Source: Ilyonectria destructans
Taxonomy: Eukaryota > Ascomycota > Sordariomycetes > Hypocreales > Nectriaceae
Direction: 5' to 3'
Assembly (NCBI GenBank): GCA_020740775.1
Contig: JAHEWK010000014.1
Span: forward strand, 1,860,001 to 1,924,000
Length of the DNA stretch: 64,000 nucleotides
A program made the translations under genes and the position numbers. The notes beneath the pieces were generated by a model that was given only the letters and a program-made list of their open reading frames with translations, did no database searches and was not told where the DNA came from. This document shows positions 10,451 to 20,828 of this stretch, piece by piece. Each line of letters starts with the position of its first letter. The stretch's first letter is position 1.

Positions 10451-11744
10451 GTCATACATATGGGCAACAGCAAGGTCAAGCCTGTGTCTTGCGCCAACTA
10501 ATTAGCTATTGGTTTGCATTTGGGGTGACAGATTTGCTTGAAGTGAAGAATTGGCTTGGTAATAGCACGGTTATGCTAGCAACTGGAATTAAAATGCTAC
10601 AGTATTCTAAATACAATTGCATTCTAGTTATTTACTCTACATACTGCTATTTGGTAGGCAGATTATTTTTTGGCAACTTGAGATAGATCTCAGTTAGTAA
10701 GATAAAATTTGGAACACCACGCGATGGAAGCAACTTGGCCGGAAAGACGCTGGAGAGCAAGACTCAAAATCAGAGTAGCAGTCAAACAAATAGTTCCTAT
10801 ATTCAGAAAATGGCCAAGTTGATGGAAAGATGAATTTCACCACCGAAACGGAGGCGTCTATTGTGCCCGTTGTATGTTTGTGATATTTGTACCATGCTTC
10901 ACACTTTCAAATACTCCTAGGTCGTCCTTCCCAATCGACCTGATCCTTCCGCCGGGCGACCGAAGGACTTGGCTTTGCCAGCGTTTGGCCCTTGGCACCA
11001 CATGTGAGCACAGGAGCAGCTCAGCACCACAGACAAGGGCTGTCAAGCACTCACTGTCCCACAGATACAACACCGTCTGACCACTATTGCATCCGAACGT
11101 TTGAGCTTGATGCGACCATTGCGTAGCTGATTGATGAAGCTAGATTAACGACGTTCCTGCCGCGTCCCCCGCATGTCCATGCGGAGCTAATCGGCGTGGC
11201 CCCGCCACATCCGCGTGGGTCCCGGGTAGCATCAACCCAAATGGGACAACACTCGCGATACCAAAACGGCTGGAGTTTGTAATGAGTTAGTTTTGACTTG
11301 GAGGCTTTCTGGCTGGATGAGTCGTTAAATATAGTAGCATAATTGGAAAGTACCCAGCTGTTTTACCAATGCGTTACACGTGCTGCAGTCCACAAGCCTT
11401 GATGACTAGAAGTTGGGTACAATCGCCGTACGGGTAAAAAGGCGAGACACACATGGAACGGGCACAAGCAATCTACCACGCCGTTTCAACGAAGCAAAGC
11501 GGTTTGCTGATGCAAAGGTTCACCAAACACAATTTCAGGCCGCACCGTAGCGGGTCATGGGCCCGGGCTTGTGACGAACGCACAGCACACCCAGAGCGAG
11601 AAGAGCTCACTGCAAGCGGCACTCGGCCACTGGAGGTTGTCGTCATTTCAAATAGCGCTGCACTCAAACTCTCTGCAGGGCCTCCCAGAGAGCGGGAAGT
11701 GCTACGAAATTATTGGTAAAATGTAACGAGGAATTAAGAGCCTA
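10451..11744. other. Gene-poor stretch with one coding-like fragment
   Basis: From about 10700 to 10831 one plus frame reads KFGTPRDGSNLAGKTLES and continues to a TGA at 10829-10831, without a start codon or recognised family. 10480-10690 is AT-rich without repeats that I can define. The rest shows nothing supportable on either strand. Confidence 0.3.
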
Positions 11745-11895
11745 GTGCACTAGAAGATAGAGTGCACTGAAGGAGAGTGCACTGAAGAGGGGTGAAGCGC
11801 ACTGAAGGATGCACTGAAGAGTTAGGGTGCGGTGCACTAAAGAGTGCACTGAAGGAGGGCAATGCACTGGAGGATAGGGGATTGAGTGCACTAAA
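11745..11895. repeat. Minisatellite built on GTGCACTGAA
   Basis: Nine diverged copies of a (G/A)TGCACT(G/A)(A/G)A core lie within about 150 bases, with irregular spacing of roughly 12-25 bases. GTGCAC is itself a palindrome. No coding potential is associated. Confidence 0.7.
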
Positions 11896-12481
11896 CAATG
11901 GCACATTGCAACCCATCGTTGTCCCCATCATGCCCAACAGCAATCGCAGCCGGTCTATCCTCTAGATCAACAAACAACCAACTGGCTCATCGGCCGGAAA
12001 CAACCCCGTAGGTCTAATTCCGTCACTTGCAACGTCGCTAACAGTTCACACTAAGCTACGTCCCATCCTCCGAGCAGTCCCCTACTCACAGTCCCCGGCC
12101 GTCTGCGTTGGTTCCACGGTCACATCGATCACGGTTTTACTTGGCAGGGACATGAGGTGGTTAGATCATGGTGCGGTAGCGTGGTCTGTGAGAATTTCCA
12201 GTACAAAGCCAAATCAAACTGCATTTTCGCTTGTGTGGAGCAAGGTGGCCCTCACATCTCAATACGTAGAGCCAGCAACATGCTGTGGCACCGATGCACG
12301 CAGACAAAGGAAGCGGCTACAGTGAAGTTTGGGTGAAGCGAATGAGTCATAACAAACTCATGGAAGCAATCTCCACAAGGGGGTCTGTAATTTGAAGTAT
12401 TTATACCTTCATTTATCCTCTCATTTCACTCTCCATCTTCACCACCAGTATATATCACATCCATCCCGATCCCAGTCTTTG
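11896..12481. other. Non-coding, with promoter-like sequence at the right end
   Basis: No coding frame is seen. At 12398-12406 (TATTTATAC) and 12449-12455 (TATATAT), TATA-like stretches sit within a CT-rich tract, about 30-80 bases before an intron-like element at 12482. This may be the former promoter of the relic that follows. Confidence 0.3.
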
Positions 12482-13134
12482 GTATGTAAAGTATAGCCAC
12501 CCAAGTAACGCTACTAACATTTTCTTCGCAGTCTTGCTCGCGGTCAGGACCTACGCCGGGTCGGTGGCGGACGCCGCGGTGGTCTCAGTAGACTGACTGG
12601 CTTTTGACCCGGCTCTACCCTCTTCGCCTCAACGGGCGACGCCAGCGCGAACACTTGCTCCTATGAGTGTATGGGCTTTTTTGCTGCGCCAAAGAGATCC
12701 TCCGATTGTTTATTTCTCAATTTTGTATGTGGTCTTTTCCTCTCCAGTCATCTCAGCAATTACTAAACGTTTCCACAGAAAGTGCCAGATCCCATTGAAC
12801 TTCTTTCCGACGATCCTTTTCCGACGGAACACAATGGCTACGTTCAAGGGCCGGACGAATCGGGGTTCCTGTCAAGCCTGCCACCACCAATCCATCACAA
12901 CAACCGCGTCATCAAGAAGGAGGAAACTAAGGTATGGTCAGAAAACACAGCTCACTAGCACGTCCCCCCTATACCGACACCTCTCGTGACGGCCGTCCGC
13001 GCTCGCTGCGACCAGGCTGCTGCGGTGCCTCTGGGTGGCGGTGGTGACGTGGAGGATGAGCCAGGAGAAGATATCCTAGAGGACACGGTTATACCTGATG
13101 CTCTTGACATGGTCCGCCAGGAGTCCCGGTAGGC
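12482..13134 (+). pseudogene. Relic of an intron-containing gene of unknown family
   Basis: Two good intron signatures remain: 12482-12531 (GTATGT, CTAAC, CGCAG) and 12725-12778 (GTATGT, ACTAAA, CACAG). Across the second, one frame reads MGFFAAPKRSSDCLF from an ATG at 12673 and joins KVPDPIELLSDDPFPTEHNG. It runs to an in-frame TAG at 12957-12959, then continues open (VPPIPTPLVTAVRARC, then an acidic stretch with EDEPGEDILEDTV) to a stop at 13132-13134. The family is not recognised. A diverged second copy of 12905-13030 lies at 13465-13600, where the base triplet matching the TAG is TGG. Confidence 0.45.
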
Positions 13135-13464
13135 TCTTCCAGAGACTCAGTCTGCGAAGCGGAAGCGGACAAACTGAGAGTCTTTGCGCTTGAGCCTAGG
13201 ACGGCCAGACGGCATCTCGTTGCCCACATGGCACTCTCCAATACCCCAAGGGCATCTCCGCTGCATTTTCCTCCCAATGAACCCCACGATATATACTATA
13301 CGATCACATATTCTACCAAGAAGTTAGGACACGTCCTGAAGCGCCTAGCCACTCAATCATACCGGCTATATAAACCTGCTAGGCTGGCCGACCACCGTCA
13401 CTTGCTGCTCGCCAACTCTCGTTTTCCTCTCCTCAGATCCTCCCACTTCGTCGTCCCTGGAGAG

Positions 13465-13640
13465 CCGCATGGTCAAGGAGGGCAAAATATATATACCCGG
13501 CCGGAATGGTGTCTGGAGACACAACCCACTGGCACGTCCCGCCATACCCGGAGCTCTCGTGGCGGCTGTCGTGGGGTTGGTCCGTGTGGCAGGCCGTGGT
13601 CGTGATAGTGCTCTTAGCAACTACGGCGGCAGTGCTGTCA
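13465..13640 (+). repeat. Diverged duplicate of the 12.9 kb relic segment
   Basis: The sequence around CCCACTGGCACGTCCCGCCA parallels CTCACTAGCACGTCCCCCCT at 12951-12970, and the flanking CTCTCGTGGCGGCTGTC parallels CTCTCGTGACGGCCGTC. The two copies are about 560 bases apart in the same orientation. The duplicate contains no intact gene. Confidence 0.5.
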
Positions 13641-14407
13641 CCCGCCTGTTGAAGATGTGCTGACCGGTGTGACAGGCGATTGGGGACGCTTGGGCTAGCA
13701 GGTCGCTAGCAAGGGTGCCCAAGGAGGGTCCGGATGGGGGTTAAAAGGGAAGGTCAGGGACTGCACTGAGAGGATCATCGATTTTCACTTCTTCAGAGAT
13801 TTTTCCTAGAAGTCAGAGAGACCAAAAGGACTCGAGACAGCTAGGGAATCTATTAAATTGTTGCCTTTATTTTTGAGAGATTTATTTGAGTCTATTTTGA
13901 CCGTCACTACTTTCCTTGTCCAACCTCTATCTTTAATATCCCTTAGATATCGGGCTGCTGCAGATTCTATTGAAGCCTTGCCAGCGGAATTTCCTGCGAC
14001 CGACCCGAGATCCTATCTAATGAGATGCTTCCCTATCAGGAGATATAAGCCTCAGATCCATCCGACCTCATACGCGTAGTCTGGTGCAGCTTCGGGCTGA
14101 CCATCCAAGACGCCCGTGCGACGATCTTCTGTGCATCTCCCCTAGGGTAAGTTAACGAGTTGGGTGTTGTTCTCGTCCCTTTCTGCTGCTAAACCGGCCT
14201 ATTACGTTCGGTCGGGGTTTGCCCCTCGCAGCCGCGCGAGACGGACTCTGGTAGACTTTGTTAGGCCAAATCCAGAGTAGGCCTGCGAACAAAAGCCGAG
14301 AGCGAGAGCGAGGACATCACGCATATCAACAGTCGCGACAACAGACGTTATATGTATAGTATCAAGAGGATGCGGTGATACCTGGCGCTCCTCACATCGT
14401 CTGCAGG
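13641..14407. other. Unassigned sequence before the SNF2 fragment
   Basis: A 73-residue frame at 13858-14079 has no recognised similarity. I find no RNA gene or terminal repeats here. Confidence 0.25.
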
Positions 14408-15248
14408 CGTCTCGAAACTACCAGATGCTTGACGCATACAAGATGCTCCGGCAGTGCGATTCAACAAAGTTCAACGGGACACTGAATGCGAGCAAACCCG
14501 GGCTTAGGAAGACCTTCGAGGTGATTATGACAGCTGTTGTCACAGCCCTCGCCCATATCAGCAAGAATACGGAAACGGCAGGGAGACGGCCGCCGACGAA
14601 CTCTATGCAGATGAAGCCGACACTGAGGTTATAGTAGGCGGGCTCGGCGACACAGAACTGGGGGACGACAGTGCATTATGGGCCCAGGCGTGCCACTTCT
14701 TTCGGCACAATGTGGAAGATAAAGAGACCGGCGTGAAGCTACCGGGCTTGACCGTCGCATCTCGAAATTACCAGATGGTCGATGCTTATGAGATGCTCCG
14801 GGCGTGCGACTCGGTTAAGTATAATGGGACACTCAACGCCAGCAAGCCCGGCCTCGGCAAGACCTTCGAGGTGCTCATGGCAGCTGCTGCTATAGCCCTC
14901 GCGCACTTGAGCAGGGAGCACTTCAAAGCGCATCCGGAGGAGCATCTTGCTGAGGGAAAAGGGGTGTGCGCGCTCGGGCATCCCTTTGGCATAACGTGCA
15001 TCTGCATAGAAGACGGGCTGACGCGCCGGATTTGCCAGCGGGCAAATCGAGCGCCGCAGCTTGTGGTTGCTCCCGCCGGCATCGTGAACCAGTGGTTGCA
15101 CGAGGGCTCCAGGTTGCTTGAGCCCAAGGTCCAATTCATGCACGGAAACGACGTTATCAGGACCGTGAACGAGCCGCTATTGCTCATGGCAAGTGCTAGC
15201 AACGGCACTATACACCATACCATCAAAATATCGAGTCATGGTATCTAA
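14408..15248 (+). pseudogene. SNF2-type N-terminal ATPase fragment with internal duplication
   Basis: The segment from 14712 reads into YQMVDAYEMLRACD, then the P-loop SKPGLGKTFE (motif I), then APQLVVAPAGIVNQWLHEG, which fits SNF2 motif Ia. It ends in a stop at 15246-15248 shortly after KVQFMHGNDVI, so motifs II-VI are missing. Bases 14408-14580 are a second, older copy of 14757-14930 (YQMLDAYKMLRQCD, then SKPGLRKTFE), with the P-loop glycine before the lysine changed to arginine. The first copy runs into a stop at about 14632. The sequence differs clearly from the ATPase part of the 3.3-8.6 kb gene, so it comes from a separate SNF2 subfamily member. It is a truncated relic. Confidence 0.6.
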
Positions 15249-16068
15249 TATCCAACTGGTGAGATGGAGACAAAAGACTTAAGAAGAAACCGACTCAGGA
15301 TGCTCCGAAAGAGAAGCAATGCCTTGGGTCACTGTCAAGTCGCCAAAGATGGAACGTACCCATCGAGAGAGATGACCCGACAAGGTCGGCAGACTACCGG
15401 TTGCTGCATAATAAAGAAAAATACCTCGTTCCCACCTAGAGTCCCTTAGGATGCTGGAGTGTGTCGTGATGTTGGGACTCAACTTTATCCAGGCTTTCCC
15501 ATCTCAGACAGATTTTAGATAATATCCCACCTTAATCAATGAACAATTAATTCCCCAAGCCAGACTCCAAAGCAACTCAATCTAAAACCTCTCGGACATG
15601 ATTCAAGACAGTGGGCCACGGATTATGCGGCTTCAGTCAGCTTAGACTATCCACATCGCATTGTCCTCCTATTGAACACCGACTGTACGAATACTAGATG
15701 CACACTATTCTTGCCAAGAATTAACGCGCGGCCCGATGCGCGTAGCTTCACTGGACCCTACAGCCCTATGAGCCTTGCTGGGCTGACTGACCTCAGCAAT
15801 TTGCGTCTGACACGGCTTATCTTCAGCCCCCAACTGACGAATATACTACCCTATCAGCGCCAGAGTATCATTCGGCTTGCATGATGGCGAATCAGACACC
15901 AAATTCCAAGACACATGATCGACGTGTCAACTTTGTGGCCGCCAAACTGCCGTCAGCGAATGATGAGCTAAGTGGCGGCTGAGGGCTTCACTGAGGCTGA
16001 ACAGCCGCAAAGAACTCCGCACGAGAGCTCGTGAGGTAAAATGTGTCCTCCTTCTCCGGTTCATCACC
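15249..16068. other. Intergenic, no gene seen
   Basis: Small frames here (for example 15672-15884) lack any protein-like pattern. The right end is the promoter of the membrane-protein gene, whose ATG lies in a good context (CACCATGGC). Confidence 0.35.
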
Positions 16069-18327
16069 ATGGCCAACGAAATGGATCACCGCTCCAGCAA
16101 TGAATGGCTTCCTAGTGGGAGCACTCCTAAGAAACGGCTTCAGTCTCCCTACGGCTCGCCACAGACGCCGCAGACGCCATGGATGGGACACTCGACGACC
16201 TTCTTCACCGATCCCGGCCGGGCAACAGACGCCGGATATCCGTCGAGCATTTGGGAGCCGGTGCAGCAGACCAGGCCGCCAGCGCGCACGCATGAAAGCC
16301 AGACAGGGCTTCTACAGTCGGATCCTCCGCCGCCGAAACCTCAACCGTGGATCGCCGGGTGGTTCAAGAGACACTGGACACCGGCGTGGAGCATGTACGC
16401 CTTTCTCCTGGCAGGAATCGCCTTTGCCTGTGGACATCACGGCTTCTACAACCACCTCGACGGAAAGGAGGCCGACGATCAGTTGCGAAAGCTCCGGTAC
16501 GGAACGGCGCTGGCCTTTTTCGCCAAGGCAAGTTTCGTCACGGCGGCCATTCTAGCCTACCGCCAGCGAGTGTGGATGATTGTTCGGGAAAAGATTTTGT
16601 CACTGGGAGCAGTGGATTCGCTTTTCGCGGCCGCCGAAGACCTGACTGCGTTGTTCCATTGGGAGGCATTCAAGAGCGCCAAAGTCGCCATGTGCCTTGC
16701 CATCTACATCTGGGCGACGCCGCTGGTGGTCATTTTGACGTCTGAAACTCTGTCAGTGGTGCCCAAGACAATGCGAGAGAATACGACTTGTTCCGGCATC
16801 TACACTCTCAACTTTACTCATGAAGACACCAACGACTGGCGAGATCCACAGACGACAGACGAAGGCCTTTTCAAGCTGTCGGTATCGTCCTGGAACACAA
16901 CCCAACCCAACCAAGTCCCCATTGTCGTCAGCAATCAAAGTTCTTTTGATTACTGGACCTCGAGCAGTCAACAATTCAAAGAGATTGCCATGAGAAGTCA
17001 ATATCTCCAACAGGCAGTCTCGCGAAAGAATGCGGGTCTGGAAATCTGCGGCAATGGATGGAATTGCTCTTTTACGATTGAATTTACCGGCCCAAGCTAC
17101 AAATGCAAAACCCTTGCCTCTGGAGTTGATGACAAGGTGGCAAAGCTCGGAGACGCAGAATGCCCGTTCAATACGAGTCAACTTGTACCAAAGGGTGACT
17201 TTCTTTACCTTGCCCTCGCAGACCGGGGAGACTACGGAGCGGAGCAGATTGACGCCTACACTGGAGGTATTCCTAAAATGGAGCCGCCGTTTCCCAAGAA
17301 TCTAGGCGCGTTTAGAACGGAGCCGCTGTTGTGGATTGGCTACGCAATTGCCAACCGAACTTCCGTGGACATTCCCAAGAGCAAGTTGGATCCGAAATGG
17401 TCAGAAGATGCATTTATCCCCAGGATTATTGGCTGCGAGCACTACCAGACCAAATACAAGGTCAAGTTTAACTTTACCAGCGGCGTTCCATCCCACGAGG
17501 TCCAACGGCAGCTCGTCTCCAAAGTCATGGACACGCGATTCCTTCCAAACGTATCGATAGGCAACCTAGGATTATTGGACAACATCACAGCGACGCCCGA
17601 GGACAAGTACATATTTCCAAAGGATTTACGGAAATACCGTAGGACCGCAGCGTATCACTCCGTCGGAAAGCAAATGCGCGACATGATTAACGGGACGATT
17701 GCTCTTGCAAACCGAATCACCAATTCCCGAGCCATCGAGACGCGCCTTATCCAAAGGAATAATTACCTAGCCATCCATAACTTTGAAGTGGAACTAGAAA
17801 AGTTTTACGAAGAAATTCTCTTGTCATTGTTATCCGACGATCAATTTCTGGCCGTGTCCTGGGCGTCGCATCCTTCACGGACGGCACTCATGCCCACGGG
17901 GGAGGATAATTTACGGTATCCCTGTATGAGAGAACGAACCATCAATGTCTACAGGTACCATCGCGACGACTTGTGGGTGGTTTATGCGTTGGCAATTCTC
18001 ATGACCACTATTGCAGTGGTGTTTGGTGTTGCGGCCATGCGAAATGAATACGTGGTACGCGACACTCGGTTTTCGTCCATCGTCGCCGCCACACGAGGTC
18101 AAAGTCTGAACAGAGTGCAATGGGAAGAGGATCGGGGTGTGAAGAAGCTCAAGGTCGGCTTCGGTCTTGTGCCAGACGTTGCTGGAGAGGCCAAGTATGG
18201 GTTTGGATTGGAGGGAGAAGTAGCGCAACACAAACCAGAGGGAGCTGCTCGATCGCCGGCAATTCAATTGAGGGAATGGGGAGGAAAGCGGGCAAGTTGG
18301 TTGATGGATGTAGCAAGGCCGCGGTAG
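16069..18327 (+). CDS. Fungal multipass membrane protein with large extracytoplasmic domain
   Basis: A single exon encodes 752 residues. The first ~100 residues are Pro/Ser/Thr-rich and probably cytosolic. Three hydrophobic segments follow: about 107-126 (MYAFLLAGIAFACG), 146-166 and 204-224. Then comes a ~420-residue region with many N-glycosylation sequons (NTT, NFT, NQS, NCS, NRT, NVS, NIT, NGT), which should face the lumen or outside. A last membrane segment lies near 645-668 (VVYALAILMTTIAVVFG) before a cytosolic tail. This architecture matches a large family of uncharacterised ascomycete membrane proteins, often carrying misleading enzyme names in databases. I assign no reaction. The start is preferred because it has a strong context and lies at the beginning of the open stretch. 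Confidence 0.85.
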   Translation: MANEMDHRSSNEWLPSGSTPKKRLQSPYGSPQTPQTPWMGHSTTFFTDPGRATDAGYPSSIWEPVQQTRPPARTHESQTGLLQSDPPPPKPQPWIAGWFKRHWTPAWSMYAFLLAGIAFACGHHGFYNHLDGKEADDQLRKLRYGTALAFFAKASFVTAAILAYRQRVWMIVREKILSLGAVDSLFAAAEDLTALFHWEAFKSAKVAMCLAIYIWATPLVVILTSETLSVVPKTMRENTTCSGIYTLNFTHEDTNDWRDPQTTDEGLFKLSVSSWNTTQPNQVPIVVSNQSSFDYWTSSSQQFKEIAMRSQYLQQAVSRKNAGLEICGNGWNCSFTIEFTGPSYKCKTLASGVDDKVAKLGDAECPFNTSQLVPKGDFLYLALADRGDYGAEQIDAYTGGIPKMEPPFPKNLGAFRTEPLLWIGYAIANRTSVDIPKSKLDPKWSEDAFIPRIIGCEHYQTKYKVKFNFTSGVPSHEVQRQLVSKVMDTRFLPNVSIGNLGLLDNITATPEDKYIFPKDLRKYRRTAAYHSVGKQMRDMINGTIALANRITNSRAIETRLIQRNNYLAIHNFEVELEKFYEEILLSLLSDDQFLAVSWASHPSRTALMPTGEDNLRYPCMRERTINVYRYHRDDLWVVYALAILMTTIAVVFGVAAMRNEYVVRDTRFSSIVAATRGQSLNRVQWEEDRGVKKLKVGFGLVPDVAGEAKYGFGLEGEVAQHKPEGAARSPAIQLREWGGKRASWLMDVARPR

Positions 18328-19047
18328 TTGTGGGATAGTGTTTATCAGGATGAAATTGATAGTTGGATCCGCTCTAAAAGACAGGGGATGAACCTTCCCC
18401 GGAAAGGAATTTACAGGAGCTGCAGGGCGATACAGATAAAACGAGCTATTCCCAGACAGGAATTTTCAAGAGCTTGTGCATGAAAGATCCGGGGTAATAC
18501 GCTATGCCGAGAAAGGAATTCACAGGAGCTGTGGGTCGTTATCTTGACTTTTATAAGAATACCTCTTAATGCAATGTTGGCCAGAGGTCTTGGTCTAGGG
18601 TGAATGGAAGTTCTGGGGATCTTGATTCTGGGGATGTTGGATGAAATTGCCAGGACACGTAAAGCTGGATGTCTTACAAAGCGGCTCTTACTATTTTATT
18701 CCGGACATCCTGGTAACCAATGACGAACAGCTAAATACACCAAAGAGGAAGAATCAAGAGGTCGAATTCAGAATGCAGCGGTCCTTGTTCTGGAAGAGTC
18801 TCTTACGAGTTGATACCCATACCATCACCACATTGAATCCGAACACTGAAGAAACACCGTGCCACCACCCAAAGTTCTTGACTCCAATGTCTCCTACTTC
18901 TTCACAAGCACCACAGATCTAGATCTTCAAACACATCAATCTCACATGAAGCGATCCGAACTACCCGATAGCCCAGACCTAAACGGCTTATTGGTGGTGA
19001 CTATCAATGTGGGGGCAACGCCTTATCTCGGAGTTCTTATCTTGCGG
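18328..19047. other. Intergenic with a three-copy repeat
   Basis: A 20-22-base element, GAAAGGAATTTACAGGAGCT, recurs in diverged form at 18402-18422, 18454-18475 and 18511-18531. There is no coding frame of substance. The right side is the upstream region of the Zn2Cys6 gene at 19115. Confidence 0.45.
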
Positions 19048-19054
19048 TATAAAT
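19023..19054 (+). promoter_or_regulatory. TATA box and GATA-type motifs before the Zn2Cys6 gene
   Basis: TATAAAT at 19048-19054 is about 61 bases before the ATG. TTATCT, the reverse complement of AGATAA, occurs at 19023-19028 and 19037-19042. These match the HGATAR site of AreA/NIT2-type nitrogen regulators. Function is inferred from motif and position only. Confidence 0.45.
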
Positions 19055-19114
19055 CCACCTCCCACCCATCGTAAGATACGCCATCACACATATCTCGATA
19101 TTTGAAGAATCCTT

Positions 19115-20702
19115 ATGCCTGGGAAAAGATCTCGACAAGGGTGTGAAGAGTGCCGAAAGAGGCGCAGAAAGTGTGACGAAAGTAAACCGACGTGTGGCCA
19201 GTGTTTGGCTTTCAAACGGTCATGCCACTACACGTTGAAGCTTGTCTGGGGCGGTCGAAAGTTCAAAAAGTCATGCTTTGGCGTGTGTTTGACTTCTGCA
19301 GGGGATTCGGCTGAAAGAATAGGTAATTCAATCCTCCGATCCCTCGTCCGATCCCTTGTCCAATCCTCGTCCAATCCCCGTCCAATCCCGTGTCCGTGGC
19401 TGATTTTCAGATGGCGACAACGGCGGGTTCGTCTACGGCACAAAGGTCCCGGATGGATTGGCTTTAATACCTCAAAGCCTGCCGAATGGTATGCATATGC
19501 CGCAGAGATATCGAAGGCTATTGGACTACTTTGCCAAGGATATTCTCCCATCCTTGTCGTGCCATCCGTCCATAAATGAGGATCTCTGCAAAGGTCTCCT
19601 TCCGGCCATGCTCCAATCGCCTCTTCTACTATCAGCGGGCCTCGCCTTATCGGCCGCGGGTTTCTCATCAAGAGGTCTGACTGAAGTCGATGGCGTTGAC
19701 ATCTTCCGGGTGATAGAACACCTGCAAGCTTCCGGTCTGTCTCTGTTGAGGACAGCCTTGGCAAATGGACAGATGGATGAGATTGTCTTGGTAACTTGCC
19801 TCATCTGGTGCCTAGCAGACGTTTTTGCTGGCCGACAAGAGATTTCTTCCTGGCGAATCCACCTACAAGGCGTCAAGGCCATTCTCGGTGGCGATCATGC
19901 GTATCAACAATTCGTTACAAATCCAGGACCTGTCCAATCCGCCATGAAGCATCTGTATATGTTATATCTTTCCCTTCAAACGCTTCCTCATCTACCGTCT
20001 TTACAAATTTCCGACCATTCAACAATGAGTGTGGCTACATCCGGGTCTCTTGGACAGATCGATGGTTTCCTAGGGTACAGTGAAGAGGTTTTGGAGATTC
20101 TACAGCAAATCAATCAGCTACCTAGCTCTGGCGAACCAACCACGCATTTTGAGGCCGACGTTCTTCTTGGCAAGGTCAAAGGAATGATTAGCCGAGATGC
20201 CAAGGCTCCACCAAACGTTTCAATCTCATCAGTTCTCACGCCGGAATCTGGGCGCGACTTTGCACTCTGCCACAAGACCTTTCAACAGGCCACGTTGATT
20301 CACCTGTACCGACGACTGTACAATATGCCTTCGGGGTCGCAGGCCATTCAATCTGCCGTCGAGGCAATCAATGAAATGATAAGCAACATGACACAGGGGC
20401 AGCCTTGCAACACCTGGGTGGCAATGGCGATGCCTCTATTCACCATTGGATGCGAGGCCTTTACTGTCGAGCAAAAGACATTTGTTCTGGATAAAGTCGA
20501 CAAGCTCGAGGTGTGCCTTGGCTCACTCCACGTGAGAATCGTCCGACAAGCCCTTGAGGATATCTGGAAACTCAGAACAGAGTGGCAAGATTTTGAAGGA
20601 AAACTGTGCGCCAGCGAACTACTCAGTAAGTGAGAGGCTCCAAGACACAATTCAAGCTAACAACTTGTAGAAGAATTGCAGTACAATATTATTCTATTTT
20701 AG
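19115..20702 (+). CDS. Zn2Cys6 transcription factor
   Basis: Exons 19115-19322, 19411-20625 and 20671-20702 give 484 residues. The binuclear zinc cluster CEECRKRRRKC, then CGQCLAFKRSC, starts at residue 10 and has the C-X2-C-X6-C-X6-C-X2-C-X6-C pattern. The body from ~115 on (DYFAKDILPSLSCHPS, then the LLLSAGLALSAAG helix) resembles the fungal-specific regulatory domain called Fungal_trans_2. Intron 2 (GTAAGT, GCTAAC, TTGTAG) replaces an otherwise premature end, so the C-terminus is ELLKELQYNIILF. Intron 1 (88 nt) contains a small tandem repeat. The gene ends near the convergent agmatinase and may regulate it and the following transporters; this is inferred from proximity and shared GATA-type sites. 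Confidence 0.85.
19335..19398. repeat. 11-12-base tandem repeat within intron 1 of the Zn2Cys6 gene
   Basis: Five consecutive units of TCC(G/A)ATCCC(T/C)(C/T)G type fill most of this intron between its donor and acceptor. Copies differ at one or two positions. Confidence 0.7.
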
Positions 20703-20828
20703 CTTGGTAAGTTCAGCCGGCACTCATCTGCAATGACTAACTCATGTAGGAGCTGGATTTGAGCGGGAATTGTTGCAATAGCCTGTATGCTGAGCTTATT
20801 TATGACTAATGAACATTGCTGGACCATC

